DNA from: Rhizobium sp. WYJ-E13
GTDB taxonomy: Bacteria; Pseudomonadota; Alphaproteobacteria; Rhizobiales; Rhizobiaceae
NCBI RefSeq assembly: GCF_018987265.1
Contig: NZ_CP076854.1
Coordinates: 1,550,001 to 1,614,000 of the forward strand
DNA: 64,000 nt
Direction of reading: 5' to 3'
The translations under genes and the position numbers were made by a program. This document shows positions 9,980-18,071 of this stretch, in pieces. Below the pieces are notes generated by a model. It made no database searches. It saw only the letters and a program-made list of their open reading frames with translations, and was not told the origin of the DNA. Position 1 is the first letter of the stretch. The number at the start of each line of letters is the position of its first letter.

Positions 9980-10198
9980 ATGGCAAAAGTTGTTGTATTG
10001 GGTGTATCGGGCGACAAGGGACTTTGGTTGGTGGACATTGACGCGGGGACTGTGACGCCATTGCAGGTGCCAGCAGGCACTGATCTGGCGGCAGCCGTCA
10101 AGCAACGAGAGGCCGGCGGCACATTGATCAAGAATGTCGATTTCGCGGTCGCCGTCTCGTCAGCGCAGACGGTTTTCTCCGGCCACGTGGATGGCTGA
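9980..10198 (+). CDS. 72-residue protein upstream of YcaO; candidate modification substrate
   Basis: Small protein of unrecognised family. The ATG at 9980 is preceded by GGGAG at good spacing, so it is very probably translated. It is Val/Ala/Gly-rich with no Cys, no membrane helix and no signal peptide. Its N-terminal half looks like a small beta-rich domain (VVVLGVSGDKGLWLVDID), followed by a charged helix and a C-terminal segment ending SGHVDG. Position directly before ycaO and tfuA suggests either a RiPP-type precursor or a small carrier/recognition protein. It is not similar to the trifolitoxin precursor as I know it. Its TGA (10196-10198) is in the same frame as the YcaO reading frame that follows. 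Confidence 0.75.
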   Translation: MAKVVVLGVSGDKGLWLVDIDAGTVTPLQVPAGTDLAAAVKQREAGGTLIKNVDFAVAVSSAQTVFSGHVDG

Positions 10199-10210
10199 AG
10201 GCGAGCGACG

Positions 10211-11404
10211 CTGACCGGTCATTCCGATCCTTATTCTGACCGAACGATTGCGCCGCGGGACACGTTGTCCCGTGTCGCTCCTTATCTAGAGGCGATGGGC
10301 ATCACGCGCCTGTCACGACAGACTGATCTCGATTGTGTCGGTCTTCCGGTCTGGTGCGCCTATACACCGAACTCCCGCTCCATTGTCATCGCCCAAGGCA
10401 AGGGACTTGAGGATATCGACGCCAAAGTCTCGGCGGCAATGGAGGCCCTGGAACGTGCGGTGGCGGGCGACCCCATCACCGTCACCACGGTGTCGTCGGC
10501 ACGAGACCTCAAACGCCGGGGCGATCGCGTCGAACCGCTCGATTGCCTGATCGCAAGCGGCGAGCGGGTCGTGGGCGAAGACGAGGAATTGGCCTGGAGC
10601 CTGGCAACGGAATTGCTGCACGACCAGCCGATCCATGTTCCGCAGGATGCCGCCGTCCTCGACCGAACAAGACATAATCGGTTCTGGATGTCGTCTGACG
10701 GGCTTGCCTCGGGCAACACCATGGATGAAGCAATATTCCATGGCATTCTGGAGCGCATCGAGCGCGATGCCCATGTGCTTTGGCAGATTGCCAGCGAAGA
10801 CAGGCGCGACTCATGCTGTGTCGATCCCAAGAGTTTTGCCGACGCCGCACTCTCGGGCCTGATTGACAGGATCGAGGCGGCCGGGCTTGTCGTGAAACTT
10901 TTCGACATCACGAGCGATATCGGTATTCCCTGCTATACCGCGCTCGTTGCCCCATCAGCGGCCAACAGCAAGGCGCCGCTCCGGTTCGTTGAGGTCACCG
11001 CAGGAAGCGGCGCTCATCCGTGGGCCGTGCGGGCGGCAATCCGCGCCGTGACGGAAGCGCTTCAGTCGAGACTGACCTATATCAGCGGCGCCCGCGACGA
11101 TGTCTGGCCCGAACTGTTCACGACGCCTCTTCCGGCACAGACCCGCAGCGCCTTTCTTGCCGTCCCTGCGCCCGTATCTGCCGCCACCATCGCGAAACCG
11201 GTCGGAACTGTGTCGAACCTCTTGCATGAACTGCTGGCCAGACTTCGCGCTTGCGGCATCGGTTCGGTCATCGCCCTGCCTCTCATGCCTGAGGACCGGT
11301 CATTTTCGGTGGTGAAGATTTTCATTCCCGATCTCGAGAATCCCGAGGGCAACAGGCTCCATCGTTTCGGCCAACGTGCCCTTGCAAGGGCGATGCGCTG
11401 GTGA
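10211..11404 (+). CDS. YcaO-domain protein (TfuA-associated type)
   Basis: YcaO enzymes use ATP to activate peptide backbone amides; with a TfuA partner they are linked to thioamide formation. The protein shows the GITRLSRQTDLDCVGLPVW region, the PNSRSIVIAQGKG motif and the ATP/Mg helix SAAMEALERAV. The first conventional start is TTG at 10265, but the conserved lead-in of this family (here YSDRTIAPRDTL, compare TVSPEETL in relatives) lies upstream of it. The only stop upstream in frame is the TGA at 10196. I place the start at CTG 10211, preceded by GAAGGCGAG (10197-10205), giving 397 residues; the conservative alternative is 10265 (379 residues). The 3' end overlaps tfuA by GTGA. Confidence 0.88.
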   Translation: MTGHSDPYSDRTIAPRDTLSRVAPYLEAMGITRLSRQTDLDCVGLPVWCAYTPNSRSIVIAQGKGLEDIDAKVSAAMEALERAVAGDPITVTTVSSARDLKRRGDRVEPLDCLIASGERVVGEDEELAWSLATELLHDQPIHVPQDAAVLDRTRHNRFWMSSDGLASGNTMDEAIFHGILERIERDAHVLWQIASEDRRDSCCVDPKSFADAALSGLIDRIEAAGLVVKLFDITSDIGIPCYTALVAPSAANSKAPLRFVEVTAGSGAHPWAVRAAIRAVTEALQSRLTYISGARDDVWPELFTTPLPAQTRSAFLAVPAPVSAATIAKPVGTVSNLLHELLARLRACGIGSVIALPLMPEDRSFSVVKIFIPDLENPEGNRLHRFGQRALARAMRW

Positions 11405-12120
11405 AGGTCGTTTTCATCGGTCCAAGCTTGCCGGATGCGGCAAGCCACGCCTCCGGCGACATCGTTCTCCGGCCACCCGCCATTCAGGGCGATGTGTTAA
11501 GAGCGGTGGAAGATGGCGCCAACGTCATAGGCTTGGTTGACGGTGGCTTTGAAAATACCGCGCCGGTTTGGCATAAGGAAATCCTCTTTGCGCTCTCGCT
11601 CGATGTCACGGTGCTGGGCGCCGCCAGCATGGGCGCCTTGCGTGCCGCCGAATGCCAAGCGTTTGGAATGATCGGCGTTGGACGGATTTTCAACGACTAT
11701 GTCAGTGGAACCACCGTCGACGACGCCGATGTCGCGCTTTTACACGAGCCGATGGAGCTGGGTGGCAGAGCGTTGACCGTACCCATGGTCAATGTCAGAA
11801 GCACTTTGGACGAGATGGAAAGGCAGCAGCTCTTCGATAAAGCCTTTCGCCTGGCTCTCGAACAAACCGCTGCAAACCTCTTCTTCAAGAAGAGAAGCTG
11901 GGCTCTCATCGTTCGCGCATGTGCGGCAATACCGGCGTCCCAAAAGCAGTATTGGCTGGACATGCTGAAGACCCACACGGTCGATCAGAAACGGATCGAT
12001 ACCCTGGCGCTTCTCGACGCTGTTGGCGGCGCAGATGATCAGCGCGTGCCCAGAAATCGCCATTGGGAATTCAGGAAAACGACGCTTTGGTCAGAACAAC
12101 TAGCCCGCTCAAAGGTTTAG
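11401..12120 (+). CDS. TfuA-like protein (YcaO partner)
   Basis: 239-residue TfuA-family protein. The family is named from the trifolitoxin locus of Rhizobium leguminosarum; in methanogens and actinobacteria TfuA proteins act with YcaO in thioamidation, probably by supplying or handling the sulfur donor. Typical features are MKVVFIGPSLP at the N-terminus, the RPPAIQGDVLRAVEDGAN segment, and VTVLGAASMGALRAAEC. It starts with GTG at 11401, overlapping the ycaO stop by four bases (GTGA), which indicates translational coupling and a physical complex. The C-terminal 60 residues are less conserved and end in a basic/aromatic tail. Confidence 0.92.
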   Translation: MKVVFIGPSLPDAASHASGDIVLRPPAIQGDVLRAVEDGANVIGLVDGGFENTAPVWHKEILFALSLDVTVLGAASMGALRAAECQAFGMIGVGRIFNDYVSGTTVDDADVALLHEPMELGGRALTVPMVNVRSTLDEMERQQLFDKAFRLALEQTAANLFFKKRSWALIVRACAAIPASQKQYWLDMLKTHTVDQKRIDTLALLDAVGGADDQRVPRNRHWEFRKTTLWSEQLARSKV

Positions 12121-12136
12121 ACCACATTGCACCCAT

Positions 12137-12166
12137 AAAGTGTTTCACGCGTTTTTCACGCACTTT
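12137..12166. promoter_or_regulatory. Direct and inverted repeats between tfuA and the next gene
   Basis: Two copies of TTTCACGC at 12143-12150 and 12154-12161 lie 11 bp apart, about one helical turn. They are bracketed by AAAGTG (12137-12142) and CACTTT (12161-12166). This could be an operator or a weak transcription-attenuating hairpin that sets the following gene apart from tfuA. Confidence 0.4.
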
Positions 12167-12213
12167 AGTACCGAACTGTCCCTATGGTCATCAACGCAAT
12201 CTGGAGAATTGAT

Positions 12214-12465
12214 ATGACGGTCATAGGGTCGGGAAAGCTTCAGCACGCAGCGGCGGCAGATATGGATAATCTTGACGAGCTGGTAGCTTTGGCTCGAATG
12301 ATCACCTATGCAAGGGCGCTAGCGGAAGATTTGAAGATCGAACTGGGCGCTCAGTCTCTCGACCTGGCATTGACGGCGGTTACGCGGGAGTTGCGCAGGG
12401 CGACGGATGCAGATCTTCCCGGTCTGGAACCGCTGCTCGCGGACGTGAGTATCGAGCTGCACTGA
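12214..12465 (+). CDS. Small protein of unknown function downstream of tfuA
   Basis: 83-codon frame in the same direction as ycaO-tfuA. I chose ATG 12214 over the in-frame ATG 12184 because GGAGA at 12203-12207 sits 6 bases before it. The protein is acidic and mostly alpha-helical (NLDELVALARMITYARALAE, LALTAVTRELRRAT), with no signal peptide, membrane helix or cysteine. I do not recognise the family. It lies 93 bp after tfuA across a repeat element, so it may belong to the locus or be an independent unit; an adaptor or helper role is only a guess. Confidence 0.6.
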   Translation: MTVIGSGKLQHAAAADMDNLDELVALARMITYARALAEDLKIELGAQSLDLALTAVTRELRRATDADLPGLEPLLADVSIELH

Positions 12466-12585
12466 TCGGTGCTGCGGCTGGTGTCTCAGTCGTTGTTCGA
12501 TGCAGCAAGATGTCGGCAAGCAGACGCGATCAGCCAAATGGCTGCACCTGAAGAATTCCGGAAGGCGCTCAGCAGGCGCCAACGA

Positions 12586-12607
12586 GGCGGGCACTCCAAT
12601 GCCCGCC
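12586..12607. terminator. Hairpin in the convergent intergenic region
   Basis: A perfect 8-bp stem GGCGGGCA/TGCCCGCC (12586-12593 and 12600-12607) with a 6-base loop lies between the plus-strand small gene ending at 12465 and the minus-strand beta-helix gene ending at 12717. No strong T-run follows on either strand. It probably acts as a bidirectional terminator or 3'-end stabiliser. Confidence 0.45.
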
Positions 12608-12716
12608 GTAGTTCCTTTCAAGACAGGAAACGATTATCCCGCTGTAATGACCTCCGGCTTGTTCATCGCCTCGATCCGATAGGATTAACCTCCCATACCT
12701 ATATTTCCGGCTATTG

Positions 12717-14180
12717 TCAGAGCAACAGGCCGTCCCCATCAAAGGGAGCGTTGGGCGTATGCAAGTCGATCTGCTGCAAGGCCACGTCAGGGATCTGGTG
12801 GTGGGAATGCTCGACGTTGTTGACGCCAGCATCGAGACCTGAGGGATTGAAGGCCATGTGCGGGCCGCCATGATTGACATGGGTTGAGTTCGGGCCACGT
12901 GCATCGGAATCGTCGCTAGCAAAGTGCTGGAAGTCAAAGACGTCGTGGCTCATCTTGTCGGCGGCAAGACCCTTGTGATCTCCGTCGGCCTTGTCGGGCG
13001 ACATCTTCGCGTTTTCATGGGAGGAGGCAGCCGTGGGGTCCGTGGAAGCGTGGGCTGCATCAGCGGTAAGGGCACTATCGAGAGATGCAAGCTGGGTTTG
13101 GGTCGCATCAAACGTCTGGTTATCGCTGACGGAAAATGTGCCTGCGGCCACGATCGTCGGAGAAATGTAGGTCGGCGTCACATCGCTTGCGATAAGATTG
13201 TCATGGAAAGAGCCTGATGCGGGCCTGTCAACCTTCAGCGCCGCGTTCGACAGATGATCGAAGGTGTTCCCGTAAATATCGATCCCTTCGCGGATATAGG
13301 GCAGTGTGGTGGCAGCGCTGATCGAAACCCCCCAGCCACCATCATGGATATGGTTGTCCGATATTGTGTAGTCCCTCGCATCCCCCTGATCGCCGAGACC
13401 GATAGCATAGGACCAGCTATAGCCGCCATAACCAGAGATATCATTGCCGTGGATATCTATATTCGTGCCGGCCTGCGCGCTGATCCCAAAGCCGCCACCG
13501 AGCAGCGTATTGTTCTCGACGACGGCATTTTGAACCGTGCCGAGCACAAGGACGCCCTTTGGACTGGCGGCATTTGTTTGATCGAGGGTGTTGCCGCTGA
13601 TGAGGACATTGCTGCTGTTGTCCAGCTGAATGGCATCAGCCGTCTTTCCGTGGCTATTGGTGACGGTATTGTTGATGAGATTGACGCCGGTGACCTTTTC
13701 GATCCACATGCCGTCACTGTTGACGTCGCTGATCCTGCTGTTTTCGATCGTGATATTCTGGCCGGTCCTGAAGGTGATCGAGCCGGAACCGGACAGTCCA
13801 GTATGTTCGACGTCGACATTGTTGACCGTCCAGTTCGAAACATTGCTGGCCCAGATAGCCGCGCCTGCGGTATCGGCGATCTTGATGTTCTCGATAACGA
13901 TGTTCGACGTATATTGGCTGGCAATGCCATTACCGGCACTGCTGTGGATAACAGGCGCTTCGCCTTCCCCGTAGCTGCCGATCGTGATCGGAGCGGTAGT
14001 GCTGCCGGAATATTTGAGATCGAATTGTTCGTTGAAGACGCTTCCGGCAGCAAGAAGCACGCTGTCGCCGGGCTGCAGTCTCAGGGACTCTACCTTGGAC
14101 AATGTGGCAAAAGCCGAATTCTCGCCTGTTCCAGTGTTGCTATTGGATCCTGTTGCTGAATTCACGTAGTAAACTGCCAT
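12717..14180 (-). CDS. Right-handed parallel beta-helix protein, probably secreted
   Basis: 487-residue protein. Residues about 1-340 are a parallel beta-helix of repeated rungs rich in Asn, Gly and Ile/Val (for example NIVIENIKIADTAGAAIWAS, NITIENSRISDVNSDGMWIE, NVLISGNTLDQTNAAS). This fold is used by polysaccharide lyases, epimerases and NosD-like proteins. The last 140 residues are low-complexity and rich in His, Asp, Ser and Ala, and end in an acidic-hydrophobic tail (FDGDGLLL). There is no N-terminal signal peptide. The opening MAVYYVNSATGSNSNTGTG and the tail suit a type I secreted surface or matrix polysaccharide-active protein, but no secretion genes are adjacent. Catalytic residues cannot be assigned by eye. 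Confidence 0.8.
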   Translation of the reverse strand: MAVYYVNSATGSNSNTGTGENSAFATLSKVESLRLQPGDSVLLAAGSVFNEQFDLKYSGSTTAPITIGSYGEGEAPVIHSSAGNGIASQYTSNIVIENIKIADTAGAAIWASNVSNWTVNNVDVEHTGLSGSGSITFRTGQNITIENSRISDVNSDGMWIEKVTGVNLINNTVTNSHGKTADAIQLDNSSNVLISGNTLDQTNAASPKGVLVLGTVQNAVVENNTLLGGGFGISAQAGTNIDIHGNDISGYGGYSWSYAIGLGDQGDARDYTISDNHIHDGGWGVSISAATTLPYIREGIDIYGNTFDHLSNAALKVDRPASGSFHDNLIASDVTPTYISPTIVAAGTFSVSDNQTFDATQTQLASLDSALTADAAHASTDPTAASSHENAKMSPDKADGDHKGLAADKMSHDVFDFQHFASDDSDARGPNSTHVNHGGPHMAFNPSGLDAGVNNVEHSHHQIPDVALQQIDLHTPNAPFDGDGLLL

Positions 14181-14278
14181 AGTGCCTTCGCCTTTCGCGC
14201 AGCCCCTTGGGCCAGACTGCGATTGAATGGATTAGTTACGACGGGAAGAATGCCACACTAATGCGGCGTTTTCGTGTT

Positions 14279-14297
14279 TTGATTGCACTTCAATCAA
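14279..14297. promoter_or_regulatory. Inverted repeat upstream of the beta-helix gene
   Basis: TTGATTG-CACTT-CAATCAA forms a perfect 7-bp inverted repeat about 100 bp upstream of the beta-helix start (minus strand, 14180), in an otherwise A/T-rich stretch. It is a candidate operator for an unknown regulator. Confidence 0.45.
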
Positions 14298-14445
14298 TAA
14301 AGGCGAAATTTTCTCTCTATAGTTGCACAAATTAAGGACGAGCGTCACTGGATGGAAATTATTGGTCTCGCATGACGGTTGCCTTTATTTCAGCCGAAAT
14401 CCCGTCGCGTGTGGTGGTCGGGATGCGTCTGGGTATCGAATAAAA

Positions 14446-15537
14446 TCATGTCGCAAACTTTGAGTTCACTCCGATACTTTCACGGCGAATGAACCGGCTC
14501 GGAATCACAACGCGCAGCTCTCGCATCTCATCCGACTTTTCCATCCTGGCAATCAGGAATTCTGTCGCGGTCTCTCCGAGAGCCTCCATCGGCTGCTCGA
14601 TCGTCGAGAGCGGAGGCGCGCAATATTCACAGACAGGTGAGCCGTCGAACGATACGACCGACAAGTCTTCCGGCACGCGCCAGCCCATCTTCTGAACCCT
14701 GCTCATGAAGGAAATCGCCATATCGTCACTCGCTGCCACGACCGCGGTAGGTTTTTCATCGAGCCTTGCAAAGTCCTCGGCAGCCTGTAGGCCGGTTTCG
14801 AAACCGAACTGGAAGGTGAGATCTCCGCCGGAACGCGTGATGTGACCTTCGGAGAGGCCGGCCTCCTGCAAGGCCTCGACCAGACCGGCATAGCGCTCGA
14901 GCTCGTGGTAGTTTCCGCTCGGGCCTGCTATATAAAAGAAACGGCGATGGCCAAGCGCCAGGAGCTCTATTGCCGCTTCTTTTACAGCCATTCTGTCATT
15001 GGTGATGATGCTTGGAACGGACGTGCCGCTCACGTCGAGCAGAAGCGATACGATCGGCAATCCTGCTTCGGCCAGCGACCGGTTGTCGACGACCGGCAGC
15101 TGCGAGGACAGGATCAAAGCGCCCCTGACCGTCCCTCCGAATGCAAGGTCGAGAATATGCCGTTCTGAACTTTCGTCGCGGTCAAGGTTGGCAATCATCA
15201 AATTATAGCCGTTGCGGATGACGGTGCGGTTCACGGCTTCTAGCACCTGGGGGATGATCTGTGAGGCGCCGTAATGAGGCGAACCCGGCAAGATGATCAT
15301 GATAACATTCGACCTCCCGACCCGTAGGTTGCGAGCAGCAGCATTCGGCGTATAGCCGAGCTGTTTTGCCGCAGCGGCAATCCTTGCCCTTGTCTTCTCG
15401 TTGACCCGCCCGGGATTGGCGAGCGCGCGACTGACTGTGGAAGTCGCCACTCCCGCTAGCCGTGCTACGTCCGCCATTAGAGTGGACGCTCCCTCGGTGG
15501 GCAGGCTGTCTTCGGTTTTCTTCATCAATCCATCCAC
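14446..15537 (-). CDS. LacI-family transcriptional regulator
   Basis: 363-residue LacI/GalR-type repressor. The helix-turn-helix and hinge are at about residues 20-75 (ADVARLAGVATSTVSRALAN, then TPNAAARNLRVGRSN). The rest is a periplasmic-binding-protein-like effector domain (about 80-350) with the usual ASDDMAISFMSRVQKMGWRV segment. It is divergent from the sugar operon that begins at 15759. The intergenic DNA carries matching palindromic operator half-sites, so it very probably represses that operon and itself. The inducer is presumably the imported glycoside or a product of it. Confidence 0.93.
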   Translation of the reverse strand: MDGLMKKTEDSLPTEGASTLMADVARLAGVATSTVSRALANPGRVNEKTRARIAAAAKQLGYTPNAAARNLRVGRSNVIMIILPGSPHYGASQIIPQVLEAVNRTVIRNGYNLMIANLDRDESSERHILDLAFGGTVRGALILSSQLPVVDNRSLAEAGLPIVSLLLDVSGTSVPSIITNDRMAVKEAAIELLALGHRRFFYIAGPSGNYHELERYAGLVEALQEAGLSEGHITRSGGDLTFQFGFETGLQAAEDFARLDEKPTAVVAASDDMAISFMSRVQKMGWRVPEDLSVVSFDGSPVCEYCAPPLSTIEQPMEALGETATEFLIARMEKSDEMRELRVVIPSRFIRRESIGVNSKFAT

Positions 15538-15590
15538 CTAGCGCAAGGCAACCAAGTCCCAGGTCACTGCGTGATTCTCGTTATAACAAA

Positions 15591-15667
15591 CGATTGCCAA
15601 AAATTCGAAGAAAAGACTTGCATAATTTATCAGCCTGCCTAATATCGCGTCATGGCAATCGATTGCC
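15591..15667. promoter_or_regulatory. LacI-type operators in the divergent control region
   Basis: GGCAATCGATTGCC at 15654-15667 is a perfect 14-bp palindrome centred on CG, the classical LacI-family operator form. A second half-site CGATTGCC lies at 15591-15598, giving 69 bp between the two CG centres and allowing looping. The perfect site is 91 bp before the isomerase gene; the half-site is 53 bp from the regulator start. Confidence 0.75.
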
Positions 15668-15758
15668 TAATTGCAACGCATTGACATTATTTAATAAAGC
15701 TCGACGCCGGAAAGCGTTTCCGCGATTGGCTGATTGTGCTCAATTCAAGGAATGAAAA

Positions 15759-16712
15759 ATGGCTGCGCATGATAACCTGCGTTTTGGTGTGGACTTGGTT
15801 ACCTTCTTCCATCCGGGCTTCTGGGGCGTCGACAGCTATGACGCAATCGTCGAACATGCGAAGGATCAGCCGCGGCAGTTCTGGGACAAGATCCTCGACA
15901 GCGTACAAGCCTCGGGCGTGACCGGCGTCGAGCTCACCTTCTCCCCCTTCAACTGGCAGGACGCGATCAGGACCTACGGGTCTGTGGAGGCATTCAGCGC
16001 TGAGCTTTTTGCTCGCGGACTTCAACTGGCTTCCGGCTTCTTCGCGGAATTGGAGGCTTCCGGCGATTTTACCGCGGCTGCCGCACAGGCAGCCATCATC
16101 GCCAAGGCCGAACAATATGCCGATTTCATCAAGGCCTGCGGCGGCGACGTCATGGTCATTGGTGTGCCAATGCGCCAGACACCAGGTGAAGAGCCAGTGC
16201 ATTTTCGCGATTTCGACCAAGCCAAGGTGATCGCCGATTTCCTGAATCGGCTAGGTGCCATCCTTTACAAGAAGGGCGTCAAGCTCGCCGTGCATACGGA
16301 AGCACATTCCATCTTTGCCGCTGCCCGCGACGTCGACCTTCTGATGCTGCTGACGGACCCGTCTTACGTACATATGTGCCCGGACACGGCCCATATCATT
16401 CTCGAGGGCTCCGATCCGATCCAGCTCGTCGATCGACACCATGAGCGCGTCATCATCGCCCACTGGAAGGATGCGATCGGCAAAATGCCGGCCGACACGC
16501 CTGTTGGCGCAGACATCCACGAGCGCCACCGTCCCTTCTTTTGCGGTTTCGGCCTTGGCCGCGTCGACTGGCCGGCCTGGATCCGCCTGCTTCGCGATCG
16601 CCAGTTCAGCGGCTGGGCAATCCTGGAACTCGACGCCGCCGCAGATCCTGTCGGCGATATCGCCAATGGCCTGACACTCGTACGGCAGGCGCTTCTGCCG
16701 ATCTATCGCTAA
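15759..16712 (+). CDS. Sugar phosphate isomerase/epimerase-like TIM-barrel protein
   Basis: 317-residue xylose-isomerase-like TIM barrel (AP endonuclease 2 superfamily). The usual metal-binding acidic and His residues are seen in KLAVHTEAHSIFA (Glu), HMCPDTAHI (Asp and His) and WAILELDAA (Glu). Relatives isomerise, epimerise or lyse sugars and 3-keto sugars rather than only phosphorylated ones. It is the first gene of the LacI-controlled operon, 55 bp before the binding protein. Together with the GMC oxidoreductase at the operon end it could process an oxidised glycoside. No signal peptide, so it is cytoplasmic. Confidence 0.85.
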   Translation: MAAHDNLRFGVDLVTFFHPGFWGVDSYDAIVEHAKDQPRQFWDKILDSVQASGVTGVELTFSPFNWQDAIRTYGSVEAFSAELFARGLQLASGFFAELEASGDFTAAAAQAAIIAKAEQYADFIKACGGDVMVIGVPMRQTPGEEPVHFRDFDQAKVIADFLNRLGAILYKKGVKLAVHTEAHSIFAAARDVDLLMLLTDPSYVHMCPDTAHIILEGSDPIQLVDRHHERVIIAHWKDAIGKMPADTPVGADIHERHRPFFCGFGLGRVDWPAWIRLLRDRQFSGWAILELDAAADPVGDIANGLTLVRQALLPIYR

Positions 16713-16767
16713 CCGATCCCTGCAACCAAACGGCTCCACAAAGAGGGCCTATTCAAGAGGTGGAACA

Positions 16768-17997
16768 ATGAAGAGAATGACGATGCTGCTTGCCGGCACA
16801 ATCCTGCTTGGTGCTGCCGGCCTTGCCAATGCTGACGACAAGCTGAAGGCCGAGGTCTTCACCTCCTGGACATCGGGTGGCGAAGGCCGCGCCGTCGATG
16901 CCATCAAGAAGGAATTCGAAAAGCGCGGCGGCGTGTGGGAGAGCTCCACGATTGCCGGCTTCGAAAATGCCAATGCCGCATTCCAGAACCGCCTCGTCGC
17001 TGGCGATCCGCCGACGGCCAAGCAGGTCGTCGTCGGTAAGGACCCGGCCGAATTCATCGAGCAGGGCCTGATGAACCCGATGGATGACGTGGCGGCAGCC
17101 GGCAAGTGGAAGGATGCACTTCCGAAGGCGCTCTATGATTACATTACCTATGACGGCAAGGTTTATCTGACGCCGACCGGCATCCATGGTGAAAGCTGGA
17201 TGTTCTATTCCAAGGACGCCTTTAGCAAGGCCGCGATTACCGAAGAGCCCAAGGATTGGGACGCCTTCTTCGCCGATATGGACAAGCTCAAGGCTGCGGG
17301 CCTGACGCCGATCGCCTGGGGCGGCCAAGGCTGGCAGGAGGTGAAGGTCTTCAACATGGTTCTCCTGTCCCAGGTGGGCATGGACGGCTTCATGAAGATT
17401 TATGTCGAAAAGGATCAGGCAGCCCTGACCTCCGACGGTGTCAAGAAGGCTCTCGAAATCTTCGGCAAGATGCGCACATACGTCGATCAAGGCTCTGCCG
17501 GCCGCAACTGGAACGACGCAACCGCCATGGTCATCACCGGCAAGGCCGGTGTCCAGTTCATGGGTGATTGGGCCAAGGGTGAGTTCACGGCTGCCGGCAA
17601 AGTCGCCGACAAGGATTTCGGCTGCGCCATCTCCCCCGCCTCCCCGGGGCTCATCTATATCGCGGACGCCTTCGGCTACCTGAAGACGAACGATGCCAAC
17701 CAGGATGCAGCGCAGAAGCTGCTGGCCGAAGTCGTCATGGACCCCGCAGTTCAGGTTGAATTCTCGCTGAACAAAGGCTCGATCCCGGCCCGCATCGATG
17801 TCGACAAGTCCAAGTTCGACGCCTGCACCCAGAAGGGCATGGCTTTCATGGCCGAAGGCAAGATCGTTCCCGAACACGCCATCACCACGACGCCGGAGCA
17901 AGTAGGCGCCCTGACCGATTTCATCGGAGAATTTTGGGCCAACCCGTCCGCCGATATCGATGCGTCGGTCGCGCAGTTCGCGGCGATCTTCGAGTAA
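16768..17997 (+). CDS. Sugar ABC transporter substrate-binding protein (CUT1)
   Basis: 409-residue family 1 extracellular solute-binding protein. A signal peptide of about 22 residues ends at GLANA. The mature protein shows the typical EVFTSWTSGGEGRAVDAIKK opening and the sugar-binding cleft segments GIHGESWMFYSKDAF and WGGQGWQEVKVFN. It binds sugars or oligosaccharides in the periplasm and delivers them to the permeases encoded just downstream. The start has a good AGAGGTGG ribosome-binding site. Substrate is not readable; an alpha- or beta-glucoside-type ligand fits the neighbouring oxidoreductase. Confidence 0.93.
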   Translation: MKRMTMLLAGTILLGAAGLANADDKLKAEVFTSWTSGGEGRAVDAIKKEFEKRGGVWESSTIAGFENANAAFQNRLVAGDPPTAKQVVVGKDPAEFIEQGLMNPMDDVAAAGKWKDALPKALYDYITYDGKVYLTPTGIHGESWMFYSKDAFSKAAITEEPKDWDAFFADMDKLKAAGLTPIAWGGQGWQEVKVFNMVLLSQVGMDGFMKIYVEKDQAALTSDGVKKALEIFGKMRTYVDQGSAGRNWNDATAMVITGKAGVQFMGDWAKGEFTAAGKVADKDFGCAISPASPGLIYIADAFGYLKTNDANQDAAQKLLAEVVMDPAVQVEFSLNKGSIPARIDVDKSKFDACTQKGMAFMAEGKIVPEHAITTTPEQVGALTDFIGEFWANPSADIDASVAQFAAIFE

Positions 17998-18071
17998 GAT
18001 CGATAAGCCTGTCGCCTACACTGCAACACCGGTGCAGGCGACTTTCGAAGCCCCTTCTCAAAGACGCTCTG

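Noticed and set aside
10196..10198. The TGA between the 72-codon gene and ycaO as a selenocysteine codon
   Set aside because: No SECIS-like hairpin or Sec-enzyme context was seen, and the 72-codon gene has its own ribosome-binding site and a plausible natural end.
9980..12120. The locus as a trifolitoxin biosynthesis cluster
   Set aside because: No tfxA-like 42-residue precursor and no other tfx genes are seen. Only the TfuA and YcaO families are shared.
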